A stretch of DNA of 64,000 bases from Planctomyces sp. SH-PL14 (GTDB lineage: Bacteria > Planctomycetota > Planctomycetia > Planctomycetales > Planctomycetaceae): positions 8,121,256 to 8,185,255 of the forward strand of contig NZ_CP011270.1 of assembly GCF_001610835.1 (NCBI RefSeq), given 5' to 3'. Below are positions 44,782-54,169 of this stretch, in pieces. Numbering within the stretch: position 1 is the first letter of the stretch; each line of letters begins with the position of its first letter. The notes under the pieces are model-generated. The model searched no databases, was not told the origin of the DNA, and saw nothing but the letters and a program-made list of their open reading frames with translations. A program made the position numbers and the translations under genes.

Positions 44782-45552
44782 ATGGAATTGATTGACACGC
44801 ACGCCCACCTCGATGAGCAGGCGTTTGCCCAGGACCTGCCGCAGACGCTCGATCGCGCGCGGGAGGCGGGGCTGGTCCGGATCCTGACGATCGGGATCAC
44901 GCTGGAGTCGTCACGGGCCGCGATCGCGCTGGCGGAGCGGTTCGACATGGTCTACGCCGCCGTCGGCATTCATCCCAACTACGCCTCCCAGGCGCATCAG
45001 GATGACTGGCCGGCGATCTGCGAGCTGGCGCGGCATCCGAAGGTCGTGGCGGTCGGCGAGACGGGGCTGGACCGGTACTGGGACCATACGCTGATCGACA
45101 CCCAGGTCGACTACTTTCGCCGGCATCTGGCTCTGACGCGCGAGACGGGCAAGCCGTTCATCATTCACTGCCGCGAGGCCGAGAACGAAGTCCTCGACAT
45201 CCTCCGCGACGAGATGGGCGGCGGCCCGATTCCCGGGCTGATGCACTCATTCTGCGGATCGAAGCAGGCGGCCGAGGAGACGCTTGGCTGGGGGATGTCG
45301 CTCTCGTTCTCCGGGATGCTGACCTACAAGAAGAACGAGGAGCTGCGGGCCCTGGCGGCGGGGGTGCCGGATGACCGGATTCTGGTCGAGACCGACTGTC
45401 CTTATCTCGCTCCCCTGCCCCACCGCGGGAAGCGGAACGAACCGTCCTTCGTGAAGCAGACCGCACGAGTCCTGGCCGAAGCCCGCGGTCGCACGATTGA
45501 CGAGGTTGCTCAGCTGACGACCGCGAACGCCCGGCGGCTCTTTGGGTTTTAG
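44782..45552 (+). CDS. tatD: TatD family metal-dependent DNase
   Basis: A 256-residue TIM-barrel hydrolase. I take the ATG at 44782 (MELIDTHAHLDEQ), since the THAHLD metal site should be near the N-terminus. Other ligands: AVGETGLDRYWD, PFIIHCREAENEV, MHSFCGSKQAAEE and LVETDCPYLAPLPHRGKRNE. All are typical of TatD/YcfH 3'-5' nucleases. A longer start at 44764 is possible. Confidence 0.92.
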   Translation: MELIDTHAHLDEQAFAQDLPQTLDRAREAGLVRILTIGITLESSRAAIALAERFDMVYAAVGIHPNYASQAHQDDWPAICELARHPKVVAVGETGLDRYWDHTLIDTQVDYFRRHLALTRETGKPFIIHCREAENEVLDILRDEMGGGPIPGLMHSFCGSKQAAEETLGWGMSLSFSGMLTYKKNEELRALAAGVPDDRILVETDCPYLAPLPHRGKRNEPSFVKQTARVLAEARGRTIDEVAQLTTANARRLFGF

Positions 45553-45570
45553 ACGCGGTTCTCATGGACT

Positions 45571-45883
45571 CGAACGGCGTCCTTGCCGGCACGACTCCCA
45601 TAGCTCAAACCCAACGTGCTACGGCAGCCGGGGTCAAGGGGGCAACCCCTTGCCGCCGGAGGCACTTCCACGAGGAACCGTGGTGAACAACGGACGTCCG
45701 CTTTGTGGTACCGGCGTTGAGGACTCACTGCTCGCTTTGCAATCCCCGGGGGGGGGAGGGGGCATACGGCACGGTGTCCGCGTTTGGAGACCCCCTCCTT
45801 CAGATATCTCTCGACGGCCAGGCCTCCGGCGGGCAAAGGGGCGTTGCCCCCTTGCATCCCCCACCAGGGTGCCCCTGGACCCG
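45571..45883 (-). repeat. Interspersed repeat A, copy 8
   Basis: A reverse copy between the convergent tatD and MMPL genes, filling the gap almost completely. Its right hairpin is shortened (AAGGGGTTGCCCCC in element orientation) and the central block carries a G-run in place of part of the usual CCCGCGGGG. Confidence 0.85.
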
Positions 45884-45908
45884 GTTGTTTGGCCAGAATC
45901 GAATCAGT

Positions 45909-48518
45909 TCACGCGGAGCGGCGGAGCGGTTCTTCAACGAGTTCCGGCTGCGGTGCAGGAGCCGGCTGACCGACGCGAAGGAGGTCGGCGGCCAGCGAGC
46001 TCGCCAGCAGGACCGGCAGACCCGTCGCGAGCAGGATGGTTCCGGAGAACCCGATGGCGAGCGCTGCTTCCGAGAACTCGGCAAGCCACTGCGGGACGTA
46101 GTCGCCGAGGAAGATCGCCGGAAGCGTGAGGGCGAACAGGTTCGGTACCTGCTCTCCCAGAAGCGACCGGACGACGTGAGTGGTCGCCTCTTGCCGCGAG
46201 ACTCCGGCCCGCAGGTCGCTGAGATACCCCAGCACGCAGCGGCTGGCCGCCTGCAGGCAGAACAGGATCGCCGAAAGTCCGGCCACGGCGGTCGTCAGAT
46301 CGAGCGGCCGGCCGCTGAACGCGATCGCCCCGAGGGAAGCGGTGGCGGTCAGCACACAGGGGATCGCGACGAGCGGTGCCGTGGCGGCCGTTCCCGTGAG
46401 GATAATCATTCCCAGGACCGACAGGGCTACGCTGACGATCGACACCATCAGCAGTCCCCGAAGCAGCAGTCCCTCGGCGGCGTTTTCGATCAGTGCTGCG
46501 CCGGCGAGCGTATGGGTCACACCCGGTTCAAACCGCGTCCGGGTCTGGACGGCGTGATTCAGACGCTGCGCCAAGTCCTCGGTCGAGGCGGCCGCGTCGG
46601 TCGAGACGCGAATCCGCCAGGCTTCGGTCCGCTTCGGGTCGCTGGGGGATCCGGCAGCGAGGAACATTCGCGCCAGCGTGTGAGTTTCCGCCGTGCACTG
46701 TTCCTCGACTCCCCGCGAGACCCGGTGGAAGGCAGAGCGTTCCCGCGGCGACGCGTTCTCGGACGGTAGCGTGTGAGCGGGGTACAGATCCGTGAGGCCG
46801 GAGACGCTGCGGACATCCGGAATGGCCCGAAGGTCCCCCTGGAGCGATCGGACGAGTTCCATCCGCTCCAGGAACTTTGTCGCCGCCGTCGTTTCGGGGG
46901 AGAAGCGGACGACGATGTCGAAGTCCTGCGCACCACCGACGACGTCGTTCCATCGGGACTGGGCGTCATCGAGCGGAGCCTTCGTGAGCAGCGGCGCGGC
47001 ATCGAACCGCTGGGTCCGCAACTGACCCACTCCGACGGCACACCCGACGGCCAGAACCATGAGCGCGACTCCGACCCGGCGGCCCGGACCGGCGAGCCAG
47101 CGGCTGACGGCCGCGACCGGGCCTTCGCTCTCTGCGCGGGGGCGTGTCGGGGCGGTTTCGAAATGGATCGACAGTCCGGCCAGCGCGATCAGCGCCATGG
47201 ACGCCGCCATCGCGACGGCGAACCCGCGAACGGCGAGTGTCGCGGCCGCCAGCAGCGGCAGCAGGCTGATCGCCAGGACCACGGCGGCGAGGAGGGCGCC
47301 CCGCCGAGTGGAATTCCCCGGCGTGAACACTCCTGTCGTCAACGGAAGAGCGGCGAAGAGGACCGGCAGGAGGAGCAGCAGCGAGGTGGCGTTGAAGGTC
47401 AGGCCGGCGATCGTCGCAATCGCGACGGCGACAACCGCCACCAACGTCGTAAGACCGACGCTGGCCAGCCCCCGAACGGGCGACCGCAGGAGGGCCGACA
47501 GAGCGATCCCGGCGGCGGCGATCAGCATGGCGGCGACTACCCATGCAGAGCCGAACGGGGTCGTCCACTGGCCGGCGAAGGCAAGATTCTGGTTGACCGT
47601 GGAGGCCACGTCGCCGCTCAGGACGAGGTGTTCGGGAGTGATCGCACAGGCGGCGGTTGCGGTGCGGATGTCCGACAGAGCGGCCTGAGGGGCCAGCCGG
47701 CCCGCTTCCGACAGGTGGATCTCCATCGCGGTCGCGGATCCGCTCAGGAACCCCGCTTCGGCCAAGAGCCGAGCCCCCGCCGGCTCATCCATCGTGGCGT
47801 AGCCCGTCACTCCCAGGAGAACGGTCCGTATCGTTTCGAGGCCGGTCTGGGAGTGCATTCCGTCCCAGGCGAGTTCCAGGTCGACGCCGTCGGCGGTCCA
47901 CGCCGGGGTCCCTTTCGGGACGGTGACTTCGATGTCGGCGAACCGCGCGTCGTCCTCCTCGGCGAAGAACGGCGTTGTCGGTGGAACGACGCGGACTTTC
48001 TGGCCGACGTGTTGTTCGACCGCGGCCACGATCTGCTTCTCGGTGCGTTCGACGTTCTCGCGTCCTTGGGGCGTGAGCGTGACCCGCAGCCGTCCGGTCC
48101 CGACCAAGCTGCCGATGAGCCGGTCATAGGCTTGCTGGGGGGAGACGCCGGATTCGATCAGTGCCGCCATCCGGTCTTGGACGGTGTCGATGGAGGCGAT
48201 GTACGGCGATCCGCCCCGGCGGATGCCGTCTTCTCCCATCGTTCCGAGGAGGCGTTCTTTGACCAGCGGCAACCGGGGATCCTGCAGGGTGGCGTTGTCG
48301 CAGCCGACCAGGAGTCCTTCGGAGGCGGGAAACTGCTCGTGGACCGCCCGGAGCTGTTCCACTTCCGGGGCGGACGCTTTAAGGGCTGCGGTCGGCGCGT
48401 GATCGACGCGGAGCCGGGTCAGCGCGGACCACGCCAGCGGGATCAGGAACGCGACCGAAACCAGGACCCAGGGACCCGCAGAGAAACGTCGTGAGAACGG
48501 GCTGGGGGATTCAGACAT
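45909..48518 (-). CDS. MMPL/RND-type membrane transporter
   Basis: An 869-residue protein, twelve predicted helices in the RND layout: one near the N-terminus (PWVLVSVAFLIPLAWSAL), a large outer loop to about residue 290, five helices, a second outer loop and five or six more (ALSVLGMIILTGTAATAPLV and following). The outer loops resemble hopanoid transporter HpnN and MMPL proteins. A start at 48518 (MSESPSP) gives a credible N-terminus. Cargo is not visible from sequence; lipid export is the usual role of this group. Confidence 0.85.
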   Translation of the reverse strand: MSESPSPFSRRFSAGPWVLVSVAFLIPLAWSALTRLRVDHAPTAALKASAPEVEQLRAVHEQFPASEGLLVGCDNATLQDPRLPLVKERLLGTMGEDGIRRGGSPYIASIDTVQDRMAALIESGVSPQQAYDRLIGSLVGTGRLRVTLTPQGRENVERTEKQIVAAVEQHVGQKVRVVPPTTPFFAEEDDARFADIEVTVPKGTPAWTADGVDLELAWDGMHSQTGLETIRTVLLGVTGYATMDEPAGARLLAEAGFLSGSATAMEIHLSEAGRLAPQAALSDIRTATAACAITPEHLVLSGDVASTVNQNLAFAGQWTTPFGSAWVVAAMLIAAAGIALSALLRSPVRGLASVGLTTLVAVVAVAIATIAGLTFNATSLLLLLPVLFAALPLTTGVFTPGNSTRRGALLAAVVLAISLLPLLAAATLAVRGFAVAMAASMALIALAGLSIHFETAPTRPRAESEGPVAAVSRWLAGPGRRVGVALMVLAVGCAVGVGQLRTQRFDAAPLLTKAPLDDAQSRWNDVVGGAQDFDIVVRFSPETTAATKFLERMELVRSLQGDLRAIPDVRSVSGLTDLYPAHTLPSENASPRERSAFHRVSRGVEEQCTAETHTLARMFLAAGSPSDPKRTEAWRIRVSTDAAASTEDLAQRLNHAVQTRTRFEPGVTHTLAGAALIENAAEGLLLRGLLMVSIVSVALSVLGMIILTGTAATAPLVAIPCVLTATASLGAIAFSGRPLDLTTAVAGLSAILFCLQAASRCVLGYLSDLRAGVSRQEATTHVVRSLLGEQVPNLFALTLPAIFLGDYVPQWLAEFSEAALAIGFSGTILLATGLPVLLASSLAADLLRVGQPAPAPQPELVEEPLRRSA

Positions 48519-48746
48519 GGACGGCTGCAATCCGTTGCGTTCAGGGAATCCGGACCTGGAAGCGCAGCCTGCCACGACGCTGCGCATCCGGCAGGAGAGC
48601 GTTTTCAAGCCATCGGCATGTCGCGCCGGAGGGGACCAGCCTTGTCGGAGTCCGCCGCCGTGGCGTCCAGAACGTCCGTCGAGCGGCGCGATGAGAGCGG
48701 ACGGGGGTTTCTGGCAATCTGTTCCGTTCCGGCGGGGCGCGAACGG

Positions 48747-49499
48747 CTACTGCTCAGCGGGAGCGGTGGTGGGGGCTGGGGCGGTCTGGATCCGGACGTT
48801 CCGGAACTCGACGGCGTGGCCTTCGGCCTGGAACCCGATGTGTCCGGACTTCAGCTCGCCGGCTTCGCTCTCCAGCAGTTTCTGCCCGTTGATCCCGACC
48901 GTCAGGGCTCCGCCGCGGGCGACGACTTCGATCGCGTTCCACTCCCCGACGGCGTGTGTTGCGGACTGGCGGATGCCATCGACTTCGTGGACGGCGACTT
49001 CGGCTGCTCCGCCGTTCGGACGGATGGAGCCGATCTCCGCGTGTTTCCCCTGGACCTCGAGGGCCTTGGGCCAGATGGCGTCCTCGCCGGTGATGAACAG
49101 GAGGACGCCGGTGTTGGCGAGGGGGGCTTTGGCCGGATCCTTGGGAGGGGATGGGAAGCGGTAGTCGTAGCGGAGCGTGAAGTCGCCGAAGGGGGTTTTC
49201 GTTTTGAGGTAGCTCTTGGGTTTTCCGGTCGTCACGAGGAGGACTCCCTCTTCCTTCCAGTTCGCGGCGTCGGCTGGAAAGATCTCGCAGTCGGCCAGGG
49301 CCAGGCGATGGAAGCCTTCTTCGAGTGGCGGCGTTTCAGACGCGGCAGGAGCGGATGCGGTCGGGGTGGACGGTGTCTTGGGGGCGGCGGGCTGTTCTAC
49401 GGCCGGCTTGTCTGCGATGGGTGGCGATGAGTTGGAGCATCCGGCCAGGAGGGAGGCGAGGAGGAGGCGGGTGACGTGTCGAGACGGGTGGCGGGGCAT
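48747..49499 (-). CDS. DUF1080 lipoprotein
   Basis: A 250-residue protein with a lipobox (LLLASLLAGCSNSS) and a Pro/Thr/Ala-rich spacer to residue 60. The DUF1080-type jelly roll follows, with DFTLRYDYRFPSPP, AEIGSIRPNGGAAEVAVHEV and VGEWNAIEVVARGGALTVGI, then GHIGFQAEGHAVEFRNVRI. It should be attached to a membrane and bind or cleave a sugar. The MMPL gene follows after 228 bp on the same strand. Confidence 0.83.
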   Translation of the reverse strand: MPRHPSRHVTRLLLASLLAGCSNSSPPIADKPAVEQPAAPKTPSTPTASAPAASETPPLEEGFHRLALADCEIFPADAANWKEEGVLLVTTGKPKSYLKTKTPFGDFTLRYDYRFPSPPKDPAKAPLANTGVLLFITGEDAIWPKALEVQGKHAEIGSIRPNGGAAEVAVHEVDGIRQSATHAVGEWNAIEVVARGGALTVGINGQKLLESEAGELKSGHIGFQAEGHAVEFRNVRIQTAPAPTTAPAEQ

Positions 49500-49585
49500 C
49501 GGAGCCTCGGTGTGGAATGGGGTGGCTGGGTGGTGAATTTTGGCGGCTGGAACTGCTGCGCCAATGTCTCGGCCGCGACTTTACC

Positions 49586-49921
49586 GGGGTCCAGGGGGTA
49601 CCCCTGGTGGGGAGTGCAGAGGGGCAAGGCCCCTTTGCCCGCCGGAGGCCCTCTCGTCGAGAGATGTCTGAAGGAGTAAGTATCCAAACGCGGGCAACGT
49701 GCCGGATGCCCCCTCACCAACTCGCGAGGATTGCAGAGCCAGCGGTGTGGTGGGAGGGAGTCCTCAACACTGGTTCCACAAAGGGGACATCCATTGTGTC
49801 TCACGGTTCCTCATGGAAGCGCCTCCGGCGGCAAGGGGGTGAGACCCCCTTGACCCCAACTGCCGTAGCACATTGGGTCTGAGCTATGGGAATCCGTCCG
49901 GCAAGGACGCGGTTTGAATCC
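49586..49921 (+). repeat. Interspersed repeat A, copy 9
   Basis: A full-length forward copy in the 545-bp gap between the divergent DUF1080 lipoprotein and oxidoreductase genes. It is among the best preserved and useful for deriving a consensus. Confidence 0.87.
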
Positions 49922-50044
49922 ACAGCCCGCAAATCCAGTGGCGATTCTGGATGCAATTGCCGCTGCAGACTGCCATAATACGGGACGCGGCCGCGACTCT
50001 GCGCGGTCCGGGTGTCCCTGAAAATGCGATGGCAAGGCGAGGCA

Positions 50045-51613
50045 ATGGTTCTGACTCCTGAACAGGAAAAGATCGGCAAAGAGAACTTCTCCAGCGCGGT
50101 TTCCCTCTCGCGTCGCGAATTCCTCAAGGGAGCGGCCGCCGGCGGAGTCGGACTCGGCGCCCTCTACTTCGGCTACGGCGAACTCAAAGGGGAACCGGTC
50201 CGGACCGCCGTGATCGGGACAGGGGACGAAGGAAACGTCCTCATCACTCAGCACCCGCCGAAGTACATGCAGATCGTCGCGATCGCCGACCTCCGGCCGA
50301 CCAACCGCGACCGCGCCTTCACCGGAAGCGATAACGAGGCCCGCATCGGCCTCAACCGCAAGCTCGGCGCGGACGTCGCCGCCGGCATCAAGCGGTTCGC
50401 CAACCACAAGGAACTCCTCGCCGCCAAGGATGAGCTCAAGCTGGAGGCGGTCGTCATCGCCGTCCCGCTCAGCCAGCACGCGCCGATCGCCAAGGAGTGC
50501 CTCGAAGCCGGCCTCCACGTGCTGACCGAAAAGCTGATGGCCCGCACGATCACCCAGTGCAAGGAAATGATCCGGCTCGCCAAGGCCAAGAACCTCCTCC
50601 TGGCGGTCGGCCACCAGCGGCACTACAGCGTCCTCTACGACAACTCCGCCAGCCTCATCAAGAGTGGCATGCTGGGGGACATCAAGTTCATCCGCGCCCA
50701 GTGGCACCGGAACAACAGCTTCCCCGGCAGCGACCAGTGGCGCAAGGGGATCCCGAAGGAGGACATGGCCGAGCTCGAGAAGGTCAAGCTGACCGACTTC
50801 GGCTACCGCGATCCGGAAGAACTCATCAATTGGCGGCTCTACAACACGACCGGCGGCGGCCTGATGGCCGAACTCGGCAGCCACCAGATGGACGCCTGCA
50901 GCATCTTCCTCGGGAAGGTCCATCCGCTCGCCGTCCAGGGCTACGGCGGCAAGAACTTCTACGGTGTCCCCGGCGTCGGCCCCGAAGACAAGTGGAAGGA
51001 TGATCGCGAGATCTTCGACCACATCTACGTGACCTTCGAGTTCCCGGGCGCTCACCACAAGGAGCAGAAGGAAGACATCGCGATCGTCACCTACTCCTCG
51101 ATCAGCACCAACAAGTTCGAGCCCTACGGCGAGACGGTGCTGGGGAGCCGCGGCACGCTCCTCGTCCGCACCGAGAAGGAAGCCCTCCTCTACAAGGAAG
51201 AAGGACGCGGCAGCGAAGGGGGCGGAGCCGATCAGCGGATCTGGGTCGTCGCCAACAACGCCGGCGGCGGAACGGTCCTCGAAGCTTACGAGACCTCGTC
51301 CGGCGCCAAGAAGGGGGGAGCCTCGGGCGGAAGCGACTGGTCCGCCAACATCAGCCGCGGCTACACCGAGGAGATGGAGCACTTCTGCTTCGCCATCCGG
51401 AACCAGGGTCCCAACTACTGGCCGGACGGAAAGCCGCTCCCGCCGAGCGAAGGGGGCCTCCGCTGCAACGGCGTCGTCGCCATGGCGGACGCCATCATGG
51501 CCATGACCGCCAACATGGCCATGGAGAACCGGAAGCGGATCGTCTTCAAGGACGCCTGGTTCGATCCGGACAGCGACGCGGTTCCGGAAACCGATCCGGA
51601 CTGCCTCGCCTGA
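50045..51613 (+). CDS. Gfo/Idh/MocA family oxidoreductase, large Tat-type form
   Basis: A 522-residue protein; I use the ATG at 50045 after AAGGCGAGG, though in-frame starts at 50012 (GTG) and 50024 exist. A Tat signal lies unusually far in ([20 protein letters not shown]), after some 20 residues. The Rossmann loop is VIGTGDEGN, and the family lysine motif reads [28 protein letters not shown] supplies the active-site His region. It is longer than the two other oxidoreductases here by a C-terminal insert rich in Gly/Ser. A strong terminator follows. Confidence 0.88.
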   Translation: MVLTPEQEKIGKENFSSAVSLSRREFLKGAAAGGVGLGALYFGYGELKGEPVRTAVIGTGDEGNVLITQHPPKYMQIVAIADLRPTNRDRAFTGSDNEARIGLNRKLGADVAAGIKRFANHKELLAAKDELKLEAVVIAVPLSQHAPIAKECLEAGLHVLTEKLMARTITQCKEMIRLAKAKNLLLAVGHQRHYSVLYDNSASLIKSGMLGDIKFIRAQWHRNNSFPGSDQWRKGIPKEDMAELEKVKLTDFGYRDPEELINWRLYNTTGGGLMAELGSHQMDACSIFLGKVHPLAVQGYGGKNFYGVPGVGPEDKWKDDREIFDHIYVTFEFPGAHHKEQKEDIAIVTYSSISTNKFEPYGETVLGSRGTLLVRTEKEALLYKEEGRGSEGGGADQRIWVVANNAGGGTVLEAYETSSGAKKGGASGGSDWSANISRGYTEEMEHFCFAIRNQGPNYWPDGKPLPPSEGGLRCNGVVAMADAIMAMTANMAMENRKRIVFKDAWFDPDSDAVPETDPDCLA

Positions 51614-51631
51614 TTTCCGTCGTGAATCGTG

Positions 51632-51666
51632 GCCGGTCGAACTGCAGAAGTTCGGCCGGCTTTTTT
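51632..51666 (+). terminator. Rho-independent terminator
   Basis: GCCGGTCGAACT (51632-51643) pairs with AGTTCGGCCGGC (with one G-T pair), and six T follow directly. It lies 18 bp after the oxidoreductase stop codon and is the clearest factor-independent terminator in the window. Confidence 0.85.
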
Positions 51667-51715
51667 CATGCGCCCCTTGCGGTGGCGCATGCTTCGTCGC
51701 GTCAGGACGGGATCG

Positions 51716-51812
51716 TTAAACACCAGGACACCAAGGTGGCACAAAGAGCACCAAGGTCTGAACGCGCAGTGGCGTCTTCGTGAACTTTGTGGGCCTTCGT
51801 GTCTTGGTGTTT
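51716..51812. repeat. Palindromic repeat B, copy 2
   Basis: About 97 bp starting TTAAACACCAGGACACCAAG and ending CGTGTCTTGGTGTTTC, with CACAAAGAGCACCAAGG opposite CTTCGTGAACTTTGTG. It sits between the terminator and the next gene's stop codon, again between convergent genes, as copy 1 does. Confidence 0.8.
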
Positions 51813-51832
51813 CGCTCTTCGGCCGTAGTCAG

Positions 51833-52834
51833 TTAAGGGATCGCGGTCTCGTGCGTCGCCGGGGCCGACATGTTCGCACGGGCCGAAGGGGGATGGTTGG
51901 AGGCGAGAGTCCGACCGTACGTGACGGCGATGATGCCGAACAGGATCGCCAGCGTTGTCGAGATCGCCGGGGCCCACGGCTTGAGCGCCTTTTCGGATTC
52001 CGGGGGAAGCGGGCTTTCCAGGAACACGCTTGAAGCGAGATAGCTCGTGTCCATCAGGCCGAAGAGGACCACCAGCGACCCGATGATGTGCATGCTGGGG
52101 TGAGAGATGTTGATGAACTGGTAGAGGCTCCCCGCGAAGCCGACGCAGAACAGGAACAGGACGATCTGCCGCACCGCCCACAGGTCCCCCAGGGCGGCCC
52201 GCTTCACGAGGAATGAGCGGGCCGTGGTCATGTTGTCCGCCGGCATGATCCCCCACAGCAGTCCGGTCGCAAATGCGAACATCGAGCAGATGTAGGTCCG
52301 CTGCAGGTTGTCGAGGTGCCGGTCGTTGGTGTGGAGGGCCCAGGTCAGGACGACGAGGGCCAGGGCGGACATGAGCGGCACGATGGAGCGGCCGAGCAGC
52401 CGAAGCCGGGCGCTGGGATAATCCCAGAGCGCGATGCGCCCCATGCGGCCCCAGCCGGTGCCGGCGCCCAGGGCGCAGAGCATGACGGTGAAGCGGAACA
52501 GCGTCAGCAACTGCTCCTGCCGGTGTCCCAGGTCGAAGGCGGATTCGCCGGGGTCGGACGTATGGACGAAGTGGATCGCCTCCTGCAGCATGGCCCCGGT
52601 GGCGCTGGCGGGCTGCATGTTGAACAGCGAGAAGCAGATCCCTCCGATCAGTCCGGCGAAGATCGTCGTCGCGAATTCCGCGCGGAGCGTCAGATTGGCT
52701 GGAAGCTTTTCCAGGATCTTGTTGACGACCGTGGAGGGGAGGTTGTCGACGATCTGCGTGTCGGAGAGTTCCCTGTCCTGGATCGTCGACAGTGATCGTG
52801 GTTGCGGCCGGTTGGACTCGGTCGACAGATCCAT
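51833..52834 (-). CDS. Multi-pass membrane protein of unknown function
   Basis: A 333-residue protein. After a hydrophilic N-terminus of about 50 residues come some seven helices, for example TTIFAGLIGGICFSLF, FRFTVMLCALGAGTGWG, LMSALALVVLTWAL and IIGSLVVLFGLMDTSYLASS. No conserved catalytic motif or family is recognised. It faces repeat copy 10 at its upstream end and is monocistronic. Confidence 0.72.
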   Translation of the reverse strand: MDLSTESNRPQPRSLSTIQDRELSDTQIVDNLPSTVVNKILEKLPANLTLRAEFATTIFAGLIGGICFSLFNMQPASATGAMLQEAIHFVHTSDPGESAFDLGHRQEQLLTLFRFTVMLCALGAGTGWGRMGRIALWDYPSARLRLLGRSIVPLMSALALVVLTWALHTNDRHLDNLQRTYICSMFAFATGLLWGIMPADNMTTARSFLVKRAALGDLWAVRQIVLFLFCVGFAGSLYQFINISHPSMHIIGSLVVLFGLMDTSYLASSVFLESPLPPESEKALKPWAPAISTTLAILFGIIAVTYGRTLASNHPPSARANMSAPATHETAIP

Positions 52835-53069
52835 AAGAATTCTCGAATCGGATTGGACGTCTGCGGGATACGAATCTGTCCTGGGCCCGGATCGCGCTCC
52901 GTACCAAGGCGGAAAAGGTTACGGAACTGTTAGGGAGCAGTCGAGACCAAGGTCTTTTCGGGCGGGGGGCGTACGGTTCGAGGTCAGGTCTGTATCGCAG
53001 TTTACGCTTGTTCAAACGTCGTGCCCGGCCGCCGGATGTCCTTTGCGAAATCCGGCGTCATTGGTCGAC

Positions 53070-53417
53070 GGGGTCCAGGGGGTAACCCCTGGTGGGGAGT
53101 GCAGAGGGGCCTGTGTTGTTTCTTTGGCCCTTTGCCCGCCGGAGGCCGTCTCGTCGGACACCATCGGAAGGAGTGCGTATCCAAGCGCGGACAACGTGCC
53201 ATATGCCCCCTCACCAACCCGCGGGATTGCAAAGCGAGCGGTGGGGATTGAGGGAGTCCTCAATGCGGGGCCCACAAAGGGGCATCCGTTGTGTTCCACG
53301 GTTCCTCATCGAAAATGCCTCCGGCGGCAAGGGGGCGTGGCCCCCTTGACCCCAGGCTGCCGTAGCACATTGGGTTTGAGCTATGGGAGCTGCGCCGGCA
53401 AGGACGGTGTTTGAGCC
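53070..53417 (+). repeat. Interspersed repeat A, copy 10
   Basis: A full-length forward copy in the 706-bp gap between divergent genes. Its left hairpin has the long loop (GAGGGGCC, TGTGTTGTTTCTT, TGGCCC), its right hairpin the short GTG loop. Upstream, 52835-53069 shows nothing further that I recognise. Confidence 0.87.
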
Positions 53418-53540
53418 AGGCCAACCCGGCGCCCCAACTCGACCAGCCAAATTCGTCCGCCGCCCGCTCCAACAATCGTGCCCCGTCACTTAGACTTTGG
53501 ATTCTTCCCCCGCCCCCACGGTCACCAACCCACTCCACCC

Positions 53541-53843
53541 ATGCTCGTTCACGACGTCTTTTTCACGCTCGAAGACGCTGCGCCCGCTCGCATCGACGAA
53601 CTGGTCGCCGCCTGTCACAAGTACCTCAAGAACCACCCCGGAGTCGAGTTCTTCGCCGCCGGCAAGGTGGGGAGCGAGTTTGCCCGCCCGGTGAACGACC
53701 GGATGTATCACGTGGCCCTCCACGTCGCCTTCACCGACAAGGCCGCCCACGACGTCTACCAGACCGCTCCGGACCACCTGAAGTTCATCGACGAGAACAA
53801 GCCGAACTGGCGGCAGGTCCGCGTGTTCGACTCCTACTGCTGA
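53541..53843 (+). CDS. Dabb-family (stress-responsive alpha/beta barrel) protein
   Basis: A 100-residue protein started at the ATG at 53541. It matches the Dabb fold: MLVHDVFFTLEDAAPARID at the start, LVAACHKYLKNHPGVEFFAA as the long helix and following strand, and a HVALHVAFTDKAAHDVYQ segment with the conserved His/Phe. Such dimeric proteins are of varied and mostly unknown function. It is followed by a possible 35-codon gene. Confidence 0.83.
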   Translation: MLVHDVFFTLEDAAPARIDELVAACHKYLKNHPGVEFFAAGKVGSEFARPVNDRMYHVALHVAFTDKAAHDVYQTAPDHLKFIDENKPNWRQVRVFDSYC

Positions 53844-53916
53844 TTTCCTGAACCGTCCGGTGGCGGCGGCCGTGCATCCTCGGATGGCCCGGCCACCGCT
53901 CCGCAGGGCTTTTCTC

Positions 53917-54024
53917 ATGGCACGCTGGCCCGACAATCTCCGCGCCAATCTCTGGGCGATCGTTCTGATCTTTGTCGGGTTTCCTCTCCTCTGCTGGCTC
54001 GCGATCCGCTTCGTACGGGGATAA
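53917..54024 (+). CDS. Possible 35-residue single-helix membrane protein
   Basis: An ATG at 53917 opens 35 codons to a TAA at 54022-54024. The product has a basic N-terminus (MARWPDNLRANLW), one hydrophobic helix (AIVLIFVGFPLLCWLAI) and a basic end (RFVRG), which is the pattern of small inner-membrane proteins. No good ribosome site is visible, so expression is uncertain. It lies in the 326-bp gap before the oxidoreductase gene. Confidence 0.4.
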   Translation: MARWPDNLRANLWAIVLIFVGFPLLCWLAIRFVRG

Positions 54025-54169
54025 ATTCCCATCGGATGCGATTGATGTATGCCGCGGCCCGGACTTTGTTCCACAAGCCGCGGGACACGCCATCCCCGCG
54101 CGGCGGCAGCGTTCCGGTCCGCCACGCGTCACGACGTCCGTTGCCTGTATTCGTGAGAGAGGTTTTCCC

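Noticed and set aside
45705-48494. Long plus-strand frames opposite the MMPL gene
   Set aside because: Shadow of the transporter; the minus strand has the expected helix pattern.
49958-49984. TTGCCG with CATAAT as a promoter for the oxidoreductase at 50045
   Set aside because: The spacing of about 11 bp is too short.
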